Origin: Phytobacter massiliensis JC163
Lineage (GTDB): Bacteria; Pseudomonadota; Gammaproteobacteria; Enterobacterales; Enterobacteriaceae
Direction: 5' to 3'
DNA length: 40,075 nucleotides
Assembly (NCBI RefSeq): GCF_000321045.1
Contig: NZ_HE578946.1
Location: forward strand, 94,217-134,291
Part shown: piece by piece, positions 7,697 to 21,000 of the stretch
Layout: each line of letters starts with the position of its first letter
How positions within the stretch are numbered: position 1 is the stretch's first letter
Position numbers and translations under genes: made by a program
The notes under the pieces: model-generated
The model's database searches: none
What the model was told of the DNA's origin: nothing
Seen by the model: the letters and a program-made list of their open reading frames with translations, nothing else

Positions 7697-8683
7697 TTAC
7701 ACTACGCCTGCGCGCAGCAAATCATGCATATGTACCACACCCAGTAGCTGGTCGCCATCCGCAACCAGCACCGCAGTAATGTGGCGGGATTGCATCAGGT
7801 TCAGCGCTTCCACCGCCAGCGTACCGGGCCGCACGCGGATGCCGCCAGGGGTCATCACCTCGGCAATGCCCACGTTGCGGACATCAATGCCCGTGTCGAA
7901 CACGCGGCGTAAGTCGCCATCGGTGAAAATGCCCTCGATCTTGAGCAGATCGTCGCAGATAACCGTCAGGCCTAAATTTTTACGGGTAATTTCCAGCAGC
8001 GCGTCGCGTAATGTCGCCTCTTTGCTTACGTGCGGAATTTCGTCCCCGGTGTGCATAATATCGTTAACCCGCAACAGCAGCTTGCGCCCCAGCGCGCCGC
8101 CGGGATGGGAGAGGGCGAAGTCCTCAGCGGTAAAACCGCGCGCTTTAAGCAGCGCGACCGCCAGCGCATCGCCCATCACCAGCGCCGCGGTCGTGCTTGA
8201 CGTGGGCGCCAGGCCCAGCGGGCAGGCCTCCTGCGGCACTTTCACGCACAGATGAATATCCGCTGCCCGCCCCATGCTGCTCTCCGGGCGGCCGGTCATA
8301 CAGATTAAAAACACCTTGAGCCGCTTAAGCACCGGGATTAGCGCCAGAATCTCGTTGGATTCGCCAGAGTTGGAGATCGCAATAACGATATCCTGGGCGC
8401 TGACCATACCCAAATCGCCGTGGGCCGCCTCGGCTGGGTGGACAAAAAACGCCGGGGTGCCGGTACTGGCGAAGGTGGCGGCCATTTTTCGGCCGATATG
8501 GCCGGATTTGCCCATTCCCATCACCACGACTTTGCCGGCGCAGTAGAACATTTTTTCGCAGGCCTGGGCAAAGTCCTGGTTAATGTACTGATCCAGATGG
8601 GCCAGACCGGCCCGCTCAATTTGCAGAACGTCCCGGCCAGCCTGCTGGAAGTCGAAGCCTGGTTGCAGATCGATATGCGACAT
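7697..8683 (-). CDS. kdsD: Arabinose-5-phosphate isomerase
   Basis: A 328-residue protein with an N-terminal SIS sugar-isomerase domain (about 35-200; GKVVVMGMGKSGHIG, AISNSGESNEI) and two C-terminal CBS domains (about 205-328). It interconverts ribulose-5-phosphate and arabinose-5-phosphate, the first step of Kdo synthesis. The histidine in LSHPGGALGRK (about 193) is the conserved active-site residue of the family. It lies 13 bases after yrbG and 14 before kdsC. The E. coli paralogues gutQ and kpsF are in other contexts, so kdsD is the right assignment here. Confidence 0.97.
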   Translation of the reverse strand: MSHIDLQPGFDFQQAGRDVLQIERAGLAHLDQYINQDFAQACEKMFYCAGKVVVMGMGKSGHIGRKMAATFASTGTPAFFVHPAEAAHGDLGMVSAQDIVIAISNSGESNEILALIPVLKRLKVFLICMTGRPESSMGRAADIHLCVKVPQEACPLGLAPTSSTTAALVMGDALAVALLKARGFTAEDFALSHPGGALGRKLLLRVNDIMHTGDEIPHVSKEATLRDALLEITRKNLGLTVICDDLLKIEGIFTDGDLRRVFDTGIDVRNVGIAEVMTPGGIRVRPGTLAVEALNLMQSRHITAVLVADGDQLLGVVHMHDLLRAGVV

Positions 8684-8696
8684 AGTTTGTGTCCGA

Positions 8697-9674
8697 TTAT
8701 CCCGTCAAACGCGGCGTTACCCAGTACAGCATCGCCAGCCAGATGATGAAGCCGCCAACCAGTAGCGCGCCCGGAAGCTTGCCGGCCTGCTGCCTGCGCC
8801 GCCAGCAAATTACCGCAAAAATAGCGCTGACCAGTACCATCACGCCGTAATCGCGAGTAAACGCCAGCGCGTTAAACGTCCCTGGCGTTATCAGGGCGGG
8901 CAGCCCCAGCACCAGCGTGATATTGAAAATGTTCGAGCCGATAATGTTGCCAATGGCGATATCGTCTTCGCCTTTGCGCACGCCAGCGATGGCGGTGGCC
9001 AGTTCCGGCAGGCCGGTGCCAATCGCAATGACCGTCAGGCCGATAGTTAATTCGCTCATGGCGAAGTAGTTCGCTACGACGGTGGCGTTATCGACGACCA
9101 TCCGGGTCGCCATTGGCATAATGATAATGGCGATACCCAGCCACAAAAAGGCGACGGACAGGCTACCGCCCCGGGGCAGCTCGGCAAGCTGTTCCCGCGT
9201 CAGGCTATCGTTGCCCTGTTTTTCGGCCAGACGGGCGATTTTAACAATGAATACCAGCCATAGCACGGCCAGCAGCAGTAAAAACAGGCCATCTGACCGG
9301 GTGAGCTGGCCGTCGAATAGCACCAGCCCCGCCAGCAGGCTTGTGAATAACATTAGCGGCAATTCACGACGCAGGATATCGGAATGCACGGTAAATGGAC
9401 GAAGCAGGGCGGCAACGCCCAGAATCAGCAGAATGTTGGTGATATTGGAACCGAGCGCGGTGCCGATAGCCAGATCCAGCTGGCCGTGCATAGAGGCGGC
9501 GACAGAGACGATAATCTCCGGTAGCGAGGTGCCGACGCTGACAACCGTCATGCCGATAATCAACGGCGGGACGCCGAGGTTACGGCATAAAATGGAGGCT
9601 GCGAAGACCAGCCGATCGGCGCTGTAAACCACCAACAGTAAACCAATTATTAACAGCGCCGTCGCTAAGAGCAT
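8697..9674 (-). CDS. yrbG: Calcium/sodium antiporter family protein YrbG
   Basis: A 325-residue inner-membrane protein with about ten hydrophobic segments and two inverted copies of the cation/Ca2+ exchanger motif: GTSLPEIIVS with GSNITNI (first half) and GTGLPELATAI with GSNIFNI (second half). Family members exchange Ca2+ for Na+ or H+; the physiological substrate of YrbG is not established. An in-frame ATG 27 codons upstream exists. The start at 9674 is preferred because a good AAAGGA site precedes it and it gives the family length. It heads the minus-strand envelope operon. A possible promoter (CTACAA at 9715 and GTATAA at 9693 on the plus strand) would leave a very short leader. Confidence 0.93.
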   Translation of the reverse strand: MLLATALLIIGLLLVVYSADRLVFAASILCRNLGVPPLIIGMTVVSVGTSLPEIIVSVAASMHGQLDLAIGTALGSNITNILLILGVAALLRPFTVHSDILRRELPLMLFTSLLAGLVLFDGQLTRSDGLFLLLLAVLWLVFIVKIARLAEKQGNDSLTREQLAELPRGGSLSVAFLWLGIAIIIMPMATRMVVDNATVVANYFAMSELTIGLTVIAIGTGLPELATAIAGVRKGEDDIAIGNIIGSNIFNITLVLGLPALITPGTFNALAFTRDYGVMVLVSAIFAVICWRRRQQAGKLPGALLVGGFIIWLAMLYWVTPRLTG

Positions 9675-9869
9675 CTGAAGTCCTTTCTTGAGGTATAATC
9701 TGCCGGTCCGCAGGCTACAAACACCGGGAAAACCGGGCATGACAAGCGGCGTCATGAATCTTTAATTTTGACTTTATGCGGCTCAAAAGTAAAACAAATG
9801 CCAGCTTTCGCTAACCCATACAGGTAATATTCTGTAAAAATGGCGGGTTCCTGCCGTTATCAGGCGTCA

Positions 9870-9878
9870 TGCTAAGAT
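9870..9878 (+). promoter_or_regulatory. Possible extended -10 promoter for mlaFEDCB
   Basis: TGC followed by TAAGAT (9873-9878) is an extended -10 element 27 bases before the mlaF ATG. No good -35 hexamer is visible at the right distance, which is compatible with an extended -10 type promoter. This is inferred only from the motif. Confidence 0.4.
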
Positions 9879-9904
9879 CTACCAGGGCTTAAAAGGAAGA
9901 GTGA

Positions 9905-11507
<1,603 letters not shown>

Positions 11508-11511
11508 GTTC

Positions 11512-12063
11512 ATGCAAACGAAAAAAAGTGAAATTTGGGTAGGTATTTTTCTGGTACTGGCGCTGCTGGCGGCGCTGTTTATCTGCCTGAAAGCGGCGGA
11601 TGTCGCTTCAATGCGCACCGAGCCGACCTATCGTGTTTATGCCACCTTCGACAACATTGGCGGCCTTAAAGCGCGCTCGCCTGTGCGTATCGGCGGCGTG
11701 GTCGTTGGCCGCGTTGCGGATATCGAACTCGATCCGAAAACCTACCTGCCGCGCGTCGCGCTGGACATCGAGGAGCGTTACAACCAGATCCCGGATACCA
11801 GCTCGCTGGCTATCCGTACTTCCGGCCTGCTGGGGGAACAATATCTGGCGCTTAACGTAGGTTTTGACGATCCTGAGCTGGGAACTTCTATGCTTAAAGA
11901 AGGGAGCACCATTCAGGATACGAAATCCGCCATGGTGCTTGAAGATCTGATCGGACAATTCCTTTACAACAGTAAAGGCAGCGATAATCAGAATTCTGGC
12001 GATGCGCAGCCGCAATCGCAGCCTGATACTTCCAGCGCGCCGTCAGCTGGCACGACGAATTAA
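11512..12063 (+). CDS. mlaD: Phospholipid transport substrate-binding protein MlaD
   Basis: A 183-residue MCE-domain protein. One N-terminal transmembrane helix (about 8-25) is followed by a periplasmic MCE fold (about 38-120, with GGLKARSPVRIGGVVVG) and a low-complexity S/Q/P-rich C-terminal tail. Six copies form a ring with a central hydrophobic pore that exchanges lipid with MlaC. The start MQTKKSE was chosen over an ATG five codons earlier because it gives the known 183-residue length and does not overlap mlaE. It lies 16 bases before mlaC. Confidence 0.95.
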   Translation: MQTKKSEIWVGIFLVLALLAALFICLKAADVASMRTEPTYRVYATFDNIGGLKARSPVRIGGVVVGRVADIELDPKTYLPRVALDIEERYNQIPDTSSLAIRTSGLLGEQYLALNVGFDDPELGTSMLKEGSTIQDTKSAMVLEDLIGQFLYNSKGSDNQNSGDAQPQSQPDTSSAPSAGTTN

Positions 12064-12079
12064 TGAGGAGAATTGACGC

Positions 12080-12715
12080 ATGTTAAAACGCCTATTCATG
12101 GTTGCACTATTAGTTATCGCGCCGCTTGGCCTGGCCAGCGCGGCAGAACAGAGCAACCCGTATAAAGCGATGCAGGAGGCGGCGAAAAAGACTTTCGATC
12201 GTCTTAAGAACGAGCAGCCTAAGATTCGCGCTAATCCGGACTACCTCCGCGATGTCGTCGATCAGGAGCTGCTGCCTTATGTTCAGGTGAAATACGCCGG
12301 TGCCCTGGTGCTGGGCCGTTATTATAAAGAGGCGACCCCCGCTCAGCGCGAGGCTTACTTCGCCGCGTTTCGTGAATACCTGAAACAGGCCTATGGCCAG
12401 GCGCTGGCGATGTACCACGGCCAGAGCTATCAGATCGCCCCAGAGAAGCCGCTGGGGGATGCGTCAATTGTTCCTATCCGCGTGACCATTGTCGATCCAA
12501 ACGGCCGCCCGCCGGTGCGTCTGGACTTCCAGTGGCGTAAGAACACCCAGTCTGGTAACTGGCAGGCTTACGACATGATCGCGGAAGGGGTGAGCATGAT
12601 CACCACTAAGCAGAACGAATGGAGCGATCTGTTGCGCACTAAAGGCATTGATGGCCTGACGGCGCAGCTGCAGTCAATCTCTCGCCAGAAAATCACTCTG
12701 GAAGAGAAAAAATAA
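12080..12715 (+). CDS. mlaC: Phospholipid-binding periplasmic protein MlaC
   Basis: A 211-residue protein with a clear signal peptide ([21 protein letters not shown], cleavage near residue 21) and a mature lipid-binding domain of the MlaC/Ttg2D family. It shuttles phospholipid between the outer-membrane MlaA-porin complex and the inner-membrane MlaFEDB transporter. GAGGAGA precedes the ATG. The stop overlaps the mlaB start (TAATG), so the two are translationally coupled. Confidence 0.96.
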   Translation: MLKRLFMVALLVIAPLGLASAAEQSNPYKAMQEAAKKTFDRLKNEQPKIRANPDYLRDVVDQELLPYVQVKYAGALVLGRYYKEATPAQREAYFAAFREYLKQAYGQALAMYHGQSYQIAPEKPLGDASIVPIRVTIVDPNGRPPVRLDFQWRKNTQSGNWQAYDMIAEGVSMITTKQNEWSDLLRTKGIDGLTAQLQSISRQKITLEEKK

Positions 12716-13008
12716 TGACGCCGCAATTAAGCTGGGCGCATGAGGGTGAACGGCTGGTTTTGCAGGGCGAGCTCGATCAGGATGTGCTTAACCCGCTGTG
12801 GGAAGCGCGTCAGGAGGCGATGAGCGGCATCTCCTGTATTGATTTGCGCGATATCACGCGCGTCGATACAGCGGGTGTGGCCCTGCTTATTCACCTTATC
12901 GCTCAGGGCAAAAACCAGGGGCGGGCGGTTTCGCTTGAAGGCGTCAGCGACAATCTCCTTACCCTTGCCGCGTTATATAATTTGCCCGCAGACGTATTGC
13001 CGCGTTAA
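12715..13008 (+). CDS. mlaB: STAS-domain protein MlaB
   Basis: A 97-residue STAS-fold protein. The RVDTAGVALL segment holds the conserved threonine of the STAS active loop, equivalent to the serine of anti-sigma-factor antagonists. MlaB binds MlaF in the cytoplasm and is needed for assembly and ATPase activity of the transporter. The N-terminal half diverges from E. coli more than the other Mla proteins do, but length (97) and the ending LYNLPADVLPR match. It is the last gene of mlaFEDCB and a terminator follows. Confidence 0.94.
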   Translation: MTPQLSWAHEGERLVLQGELDQDVLNPLWEARQEAMSGISCIDLRDITRVDTAGVALLIHLIAQGKNQGRAVSLEGVSDNLLTLAALYNLPADVLPR

Positions 13009-13030
13009 TTTTTTCAGTACGTTACTGTTT

Positions 13031-13064
13031 AAGGCCTCGTTTGGTATACCAACGGGGCCTTTTG
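13031..13064 (+). terminator. Terminator after mlaB
   Basis: AAGGCC at 13031 pairs with GGCCTT at 13056-13061, with further CGTT/AACG and TGG/CCA pairing around a TATA loop, followed by TTTT. It separates the mla operon from ibaG-murA. Confidence 0.75.
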
Positions 13065-13134
13065 CTTATTTAAGACCGCCGCACTTTCCTCTAAGATGTG
13101 GGGCTGTTTCCACAATCAGATGAAATTAACGCCC

Positions 13135-13389
13135 ATGGAAAATCATGAAATTCAGACAGTGCTGATGAACGCACTCTCTCTACAGGAAGCCCACGTCTCT
13201 GGCGATGGCAGTCACTTTCAGGTTATCGCTGTGGGTGAAATCTTTGACGGCATGAGCCGGGTCAAAAAGCAGCAGGCGGTGTATGGCCCGCTGATGGAGT
13301 ACATTGCGGATAACCGCATCCATGCCGTCTCGATCAAAGCGTATACCCCACAAGAGTGGGCGCGCGATCGCAAACTAAACGGTTTTTAA
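13135..13389 (+). CDS. ibaG: BolA-family iron-sulfur protein IbaG
   Basis: An 84-residue BolA/YrbA-family protein with the conserved core [25 protein letters not shown] and the C-terminal [12 protein letters not shown]. IbaG partners with monothiol glutaredoxin (GrxD) through a shared 2Fe-2S cluster and is implicated in acid-stress resistance. An in-frame ATG 13 codons upstream was rejected because the shorter form equals the family length. It lies 53 bases before murA, a pairing conserved in enterics. Confidence 0.95.
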   Translation: MENHEIQTVLMNALSLQEAHVSGDGSHFQVIAVGEIFDGMSRVKKQQAVYGPLMEYIADNRIHAVSIKAYTPQEWARDRKLNGF

Positions 13390-13442
13390 GCCACGGTCAG
13401 CATGTCCGCGGCGCGTGTGAATTTTTAACAGAGATCAGATGA

Positions 13443-14702
<1,260 letters not shown>

Positions 14703-14743
14703 CGGTTAGCTCTATTAAGCCCCCTCAATAAGGGAGCTACAGC

Positions 14744-14814
14744 GTAGCCCGGGTAAGCGTCAAGCGCACCCGGGATTCCCCGGATGCGGCGCTAAAACGC
14801 CTTATCCGGGCTAC
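14744..14814. repeat. REP palindrome pair (REP cluster B)
   Basis: Two inverted units: GTAGCCCGGGTAAGCG…CACCCGGG, then CCCGGATGCGG…CCTTATCCGGGCTAC, so the whole element begins GTAGCCCGG and ends CCGGGCTAC. It lies between the convergent murA and sfsB genes. A 14-base piece, GCGTCAAGCGCACC, at 14757-14770 recurs at 14825-14838 just outside the element, like a decayed third unit. Confidence 0.8.
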
Positions 14815-14856
14815 TGTCCGCTATGCGTCAAGCGCACCGCCCCTCTGTCTCCACTT

Positions 14857-15129
14857 CTAGCGCGGTTTTCTCTGGCGCATCATGCTGGTTCTGTCGATAA
14901 ATTCATGCGTGACGGGATCGTGATAGCGCGACGGCCAGATAACCCAGGGATCGGTATCCAGCGCGCGGGCAATGATCAGCTCGCCCTTTGGCCACGATCG
15001 CGTTAACGCATTGGCGAGCGTCGAAGAGCTTAGCCCGTTTTTCCGCGATTCCGCTGCCAGCGATGTTCCTTTCTTGTGGAGTCCGGCGATGATATCCGCC
15101 GGATGCCAGTCGATAAATTTATTATCCAT
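14857..15129 (-). CDS. sfsB: Ner-like DNA-binding transcriptional regulator SfsB
   Basis: A 90-residue protein of the Ner/Nlp family. DWHPADIIAGLHKKGTSLAAESRKNGLSS is a phage-Ner-type helix-turn-helix region, and the ending KYHDPVTHEFIDRT-like segment (SRYHDPVTHEFI) matches SfsB. In E. coli it is linked to maltose-gene expression in crp-star backgrounds; its normal target is unclear. It lies between murA (convergent) and ispB (same strand, about 210 bases upstream), the standard position in enterics. Confidence 0.93.
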   Translation of the reverse strand: MDNKFIDWHPADIIAGLHKKGTSLAAESRKNGLSSSTLANALTRSWPKGELIIARALDTDPWVIWPSRYHDPVTHEFIDRTSMMRQRKPR

Positions 15130-15339
15130 TTTTCCTCCCTGGGATAGACCCTTGTAACGTTAAGGCAATAAAAAGGTGGGCCTACTATACATTTACAAGA
15201 GCTAACGCTCTAAAAAGTTCATGTAAGAAAATGGCTTTTAAGAATTCACCAGGGCCGTGAACCGTAGCTTTTAAGAGTAAATGGGAGTTTTAAAGGAACT
15301 TATTCGCGCTTTCCCGTTGTGTTCAGGAAAGCGCGGGAA

Positions 15340-16311
15340 TCAGCGGTCGCGCTGTACGGCTATGTGGGCAAGCGCGATAAGCGCCTCGCGCCACGGCGTA
15401 TCGGGCAGGATTTGCAGAGCGGCGATAGCCTTATCCGCCTCTTCTTCAGCACGGCGGCGCGTCCATTCCAGCGAACCACAGGCTGCCATTGCTTCCAGAA
15501 CGGGTTCCAGAAGATGCCGACCGTTGCCCTGTTCGATAGCCTCACGAATCATCAGCGCCTGCTCGGCCGTACCGTGATGCATGGCATGCAGAAGAGGGAG
15601 GGTAGGTTTGCCCTCGTTGAGATCGTCGCCGGTGTTCTTGCCCAGCGTTTCGCCATCCGCACTGTAATCCAGCAGATCGTCGATAAGCTGGAAGGCGGTG
15701 CCCAGGTAGCGGCCATAGTCCTGCAACGCCTTCTCCTGCTGCTCATCGCAGCCCGCAAGCAGGCCAGAGCACTGGGCAGCGGCTTCAAACAGACGCGCGG
15801 TTTTGCTGTAGATAACGCGCATGTAGTTCTCTTCGGTGATGTTCGGGTCGTTAACGTTCATCAACTGCAGAACTTCGCCTTCCGCGATAACGTTCACCGC
15901 TTCTGACATCACCTCCAGCACTTTCAGCGAACCGAGGCTGGTCATCATCTGGAAGGCGCGGGTATAGATAAAATCCCCGACCAGCACGCTGGCGGCGTTG
16001 CCAAACGCGGCGTTAGCCGTTGCTTTGCCGCGGCGCATATCCGATTCATCCACGACGTCGTCGTGCAGCAGCGTCGCCGTGTGGATAAATTCAATTAGCG
16101 CGGCGATGGTCACATGCGCATTGCCCTCATAGCCGAGGGCTCTCGCAGCCAGTACGGCGATCATGGGGCGGATGCGTTTACCGCCGCCGCTAACGATGTA
16201 ATAGCCCAACTGGTTGATTAGCTGAACATCCGAGTTGAGCTGTTGCAGGATCGTTGCATTCACACCCGCCATATCTTGCGCGGTTAACTCATTGATTTTT
16301 TCTAAATTCAT
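15340..16311 (-). CDS. ispB: Octaprenyl diphosphate synthase
   Basis: A 323-residue trans-polyprenyl synthase with the two aspartate-rich motifs LLHDDVVDESD and LIDDLLDYSAD that bind Mg2+-diphosphate. It extends farnesyl diphosphate to the C40 side chain of ubiquinone and menaquinone. The frame has an ATG eleven codons further upstream, but MNLEKINEL is the family start and gives the exact length. It is divergent from rplU. The 258-base gap holds the rplU promoter. Confidence 0.97.
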   Translation of the reverse strand: MNLEKINELTAQDMAGVNATILQQLNSDVQLINQLGYYIVSGGGKRIRPMIAVLAARALGYEGNAHVTIAALIEFIHTATLLHDDVVDESDMRRGKATANAAFGNAASVLVGDFIYTRAFQMMTSLGSLKVLEVMSEAVNVIAEGEVLQLMNVNDPNITEENYMRVIYSKTARLFEAAAQCSGLLAGCDEQQEKALQDYGRYLGTAFQLIDDLLDYSADGETLGKNTGDDLNEGKPTLPLLHAMHHGTAEQALMIREAIEQGNGRHLLEPVLEAMAACGSLEWTRRRAEEEADKAIAALQILPDTPWREALIALAHIAVQRDR

Positions 16312-16469
16312 CGCAAAAGCCGGGCTTTCAGTCCTGTTTACCACATATCAAAATGGGATAACAAAGGGTTACGGGTTAGAATAGTATCGCTGATTGTACT
16401 GAAAAAATGCGCCAGATAAACGTTACCCTACGCATTGTGTTTTTTTTCTACGTGGATTGATGGTAGCAC

Positions 16470-16498
16470 TTGTCAACCGCTCCTGTTTTGCGTAATAT
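16470..16498 (+). promoter_or_regulatory. Sigma-70 promoter of rplU-rpmA
   Basis: TTGTCA (16470-16475) and TAATAT (16493-16498) are separated by 17 bases, about 70 bases ahead of the rplU ATG. This is a strong match to the -35/-10 consensus, as expected for a ribosomal protein operon. Confidence 0.75.
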
Positions 16499-16524
16499 TC
16501 GCGCCCTATTGTGAATATTTATAG

Positions 16525-16881
<357 letters not shown>

Positions 16882-16901
16882 GACCTGAGGAGTAGATTTA
16901 A

Positions 16902-17159
<258 letters not shown>

Positions 17160-17184
17160 GTTTTTCGCGTCCCGGTAACGGATG

Positions 17185-17215
17185 AAAGCCCCGCAACACG
17201 TTGCGGGGCTTTTTA
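17185..17215 (+). terminator. Terminator after rpmA
   Basis: AAAGCCCCGCAA and TTGCGGGGCTTTT form a twelve-pair stem around CACG with a U-run, a textbook intrinsic terminator between rpmA and yhbE. Confidence 0.9.
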
Positions 17216-17254
17216 CATTATTAGCCCCTGATATTTTCTGAAGGGAAAACGGGC

Positions 17255-18220
17255 ATGAAGCAACAGGCCGGCATTGGTATTCTTTTGGCGCTCACTACGG
17301 CGATGTGCTGGGGTGCGCTGCCCATTGCAATGAAGCAGGTACTGGAGGTGATGGAGCCGACAACGATCGTCTTCTATCGCTTTTTAATGGCAGGCATCGG
17401 GCTGGGCGTTATTCTGGCGCTGAAAGGCAAGCTGCCGCCGCTGCGCATCTTTCGCAAGCCGAAGTGGCTGGTACTTCTGGCGATAGCGACGGGCGGCCTG
17501 TTTGGTAACTTCATCCTGTTTAGCTCTTCCCTGCAATACCTTAGCCCGACGGCTTCACAGGTGATTGGTCAGCTCTCACCGGTGGGTATGATGGTCGCAA
17601 GCGTACTGATCCTCAAAGAGAAGATGCGCGGCACGCAGGTTATCGGCGCGCTGATGCTACTCAGCGGGCTGGTGATGTTTTTTAATACCAGCCTGGTGGA
17701 GATTTTTACCCGCCTGACGGATTACACCTGGGGCGTTATTTTCGGCGTCGGCGCGGCGACGGTCTGGGTGAGCTATGGCGTCGCGCAAAAAGTATTATTG
17801 CGGCGTCTGGCATCACAGCAGATCCTCTTTTTGCTGTACACTTTATGTACAATAGCGCTGTTGCCGCTGGCAAAGCCTGGCGTGATTGCCCAATTAAATC
17901 ACTGGCAGCTGGCCTGCCTGGTCTTTTGCGGCCTGAATACGCTGGTCGGCTATGGTGCGCTGGCAGAGGCAATGGCTCGCTGGCAGGCGGCGCAGGTGAG
18001 CGCATTAATCACGCTGACGCCGCTTTTTACCCTGTTTTTTTCAGATCTATTATCAATGGCCTGGCCCGATGTTTTCGCCAGACCGATGTTAAACCTTATC
18101 GGTTATCTCGGTGCGTTTGTCGTGGTTGCGGGAGCAATGTATTCCGCCATTGGCCATCGTCTCTGGGGACGCTGGCGCAAGCGTGAAGTGGTTGTCACTT
18201 TGCCCCGCTCAGGCGAATGA
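17255..18220 (+). CDS. yhbE: EamA/DMT-family inner-membrane transporter YhbE
   Basis: A 321-residue polytopic protein with about ten hydrophobic segments in two EamA repeats. The first repeat contains FLMAGIGLGVILAL and LSPTASQVIGQLSPVGMMVASVLILKEK; the second contains AQVSALITLTPLFTLFFSDLL. Members of the drug/metabolite transporter superfamily export metabolites or amino acids; the substrate of YhbE is unknown. Length matches E. coli. It is 15 bases upstream of obgE and probably cotranscribed with it. Confidence 0.93.
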   Translation: MKQQAGIGILLALTTAMCWGALPIAMKQVLEVMEPTTIVFYRFLMAGIGLGVILALKGKLPPLRIFRKPKWLVLLAIATGGLFGNFILFSSSLQYLSPTASQVIGQLSPVGMMVASVLILKEKMRGTQVIGALMLLSGLVMFFNTSLVEIFTRLTDYTWGVIFGVGAATVWVSYGVAQKVLLRRLASQQILFLLYTLCTIALLPLAKPGVIAQLNHWQLACLVFCGLNTLVGYGALAEAMARWQAAQVSALITLTPLFTLFFSDLLSMAWPDVFARPMLNLIGYLGAFVVVAGAMYSAIGHRLWGRWRKREVVVTLPRSGE

Positions 18221-19402
<1,182 letters not shown>

Positions 19403-19427
19403 GCCGCGTTTCTTCACTCAGGCAAAT

Positions 19428-19462
19428 AAAGCCGGACCGTTTCTCACCGTCCGGCTTTTTTA
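19428..19462. terminator. Bidirectional terminator between obgE and dacB
   Basis: GCCGGAC (19431-19437) pairs with GTCCGGC (19449-19455). A T-run follows on the plus strand and an A-rich stretch precedes on the left, giving a U-run for the minus-strand transcript too. It serves the convergent obgE and dacB genes. Confidence 0.8.
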
Positions 19463-20896
19463 TTAGTTATTCTGGTAGATGTCTTTGTACAAACGGCTCT
19501 CAAAGCGCACCAGCGGTATCCTGCGGTTGCGCTGGTCCGCCGGTTCCACGGCATAGCCAGAAAGATATTGTACAAAGGCCATCCGCTGACCGCTGGCGGT
19601 AGTGATAAAGCCTGCCAGGTTGTAAACCCCCTGCAGGGAGCCTGTCTTAGCGGAGACCTTGCCGTCGACGCCTGCCTGGTGCAGACCCGCACGATACTGT
19701 AACGAGCCGTCATAGCCCGCCAGAGGCAGCATAGAGATGTAGTTCAGTTCGCTGTCATGCTGAGCGATATATTGCAGCACCTGCATCATCGTCGCAGGTG
19801 AGATCAAATTATGTCGTGACAGGCCGGAACCATCGGCAATGATGGTGTTGCCGATATCCACGCCGACCTGCTGGCGCAGGATTTGCCGTACGGCATCAGA
19901 ACCCGCGCGCCAGGTGCCGGGCACGCCAAAGCGAGCGTGGCCAATCATGCGGAATACGGTATCGGCAATCATGTTGTCTGATTTTTTCAGCATGGTTTTT
20001 AGCAGATCGCGCAGGGGAGCGGACTGGGTGCTGGCGATAACCGTGCCGGGCTCATTAACCTGCGTCTGGCGCAGCAGCGTCCCGCTATAGGTTATCCCTG
20101 CCTCTTTCAACTCGGCTTTGAGGATGGCACCAGCATAACTGGCGCCGTCCTGAATGGCGAAAGCCAGCGGTAAGGGTTCAGCGCGCTGCGGTAAGCAGCC
20201 CGTTAACGTAAAGCGATTGAGGTCGCCAGGCACTACGTCGAGTTCACAGTATTGCGCTTCGCTCGACCCGCGCGCCAGAGTGCGCACCTGGCTAAACATA
20301 TTCACCGGGTAGTAAGAGGCCACGCGAATATAGGCCAGATCGCCGGGCTTTTGCGCGCTGTAAAGAGAGACGGAAAAGCAGTTACGATCGACAATCGCAG
20401 CGGCGGGGGGCGCGCTAAAGCACTGTGTCATGTCGTTCCAGGGCCAGCCGGGGGCTTTATCGTGGCTGGCGAAAATCGACGTGTCGATCAGCACGTTGCC
20501 TTCAATTCGTTGTACGCCAGACTTCTTTAATACGGCGACCATATTGCGAATATTCTGCCGTTTTAGCGTCGGATCGCCGCCAAATCGCGCAATCAGGTCG
20601 CCCTTTAATACGCCGTCGTTAACCGTACCTTTGCTTTCAAGGGTGGTGGTAAAACGAAAGTCAGGCCCCAGCTGAAGCAGGGCCGCCAGCGCGGTAATCA
20701 CTTTTTGCGTACTTGCCGGTAACGCCATCTGCTTGCCGTGATAGTCGATAGTCGGCGCCTGGGCACCCACTTTTTGCACCATCAGGGCAAGGTTAGCGCC
20801 ATCAGGAAGCTGATTAATGTAGTCATCGACATTCGCGGCCTGAGCATTCAGGGCTATACTAGTGGTCAATCCGATGATAAATCTGGGAAATCGCAT
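19463..20896 (-). CDS. dacB: D-alanyl-D-alanine carboxypeptidase/endopeptidase PBP4
   Basis: A 477-residue class C low-molecular-weight penicillin-binding protein. The signal peptide (1-20, ending AQA) is followed by the SxxK motif with S62 and K65 (STQK), a large inserted domain (about 90-250), the SxN motif in KKSDN, and the KTG triad in SAKTGS near residue 417. The periplasmic enzyme removes terminal D-Ala and cleaves D-Ala-mDAP crosslinks, and its loss can induce AmpC in some enterics. It is divergent from greA. Confidence 0.97.
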   Translation of the reverse strand: MRFPRFIIGLTTSIALNAQAANVDDYINQLPDGANLALMVQKVGAQAPTIDYHGKQMALPASTQKVITALAALLQLGPDFRFTTTLESKGTVNDGVLKGDLIARFGGDPTLKRQNIRNMVAVLKKSGVQRIEGNVLIDTSIFASHDKAPGWPWNDMTQCFSAPPAAAIVDRNCFSVSLYSAQKPGDLAYIRVASYYPVNMFSQVRTLARGSSEAQYCELDVVPGDLNRFTLTGCLPQRAEPLPLAFAIQDGASYAGAILKAELKEAGITYSGTLLRQTQVNEPGTVIASTQSAPLRDLLKTMLKKSDNMIADTVFRMIGHARFGVPGTWRAGSDAVRQILRQQVGVDIGNTIIADGSGLSRHNLISPATMMQVLQYIAQHDSELNYISMLPLAGYDGSLQYRAGLHQAGVDGKVSAKTGSLQGVYNLAGFITTASGQRMAFVQYLSGYAVEPADQRNRRIPLVRFESRLYKDIYQNN

Positions 20897-20961
20897 AATC
20901 TCGCGCTAACAACCTGGAAACAAGCCGTCATACTACGGCGCATCGACCCGGAAAGTAAACG

Positions 20962-20990
20962 ATGACCCATAGTGAACTTCCGGTTAAAAT
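20962..20990 (+). promoter_or_regulatory. Sigma-70-like promoter of greA/GraL
   Basis: ATGACC (20962-20967) and TAAAAT (20985-20990) with 17 bases between. The transcript would start near 20997, just before the leader hairpin. The -35 matches four of six consensus bases. Confidence 0.55.
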
Positions 20991-21000
20991 GCATATCAAA
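20974..21000 (+). promoter_or_regulatory. Sigma-E-like promoter of greA
   Basis: GAACTT (20974-20979) and TCAAA (20996-21000) with a 16-base spacer fit the extracytoplasmic stress sigma factor pattern (GGAACTT / TCnnA). E. coli greA is known to have overlapping sigma-70 and sigma-E promoters; the arrangement here looks the same. Confidence 0.55.

Noticed and set aside
14703-14743. A possible intrinsic terminator after murA
   Set aside because: Only a short imperfect stem (AGCCCCCT/AGGGAGCT) without a U-run can be drawn, too weak to list.
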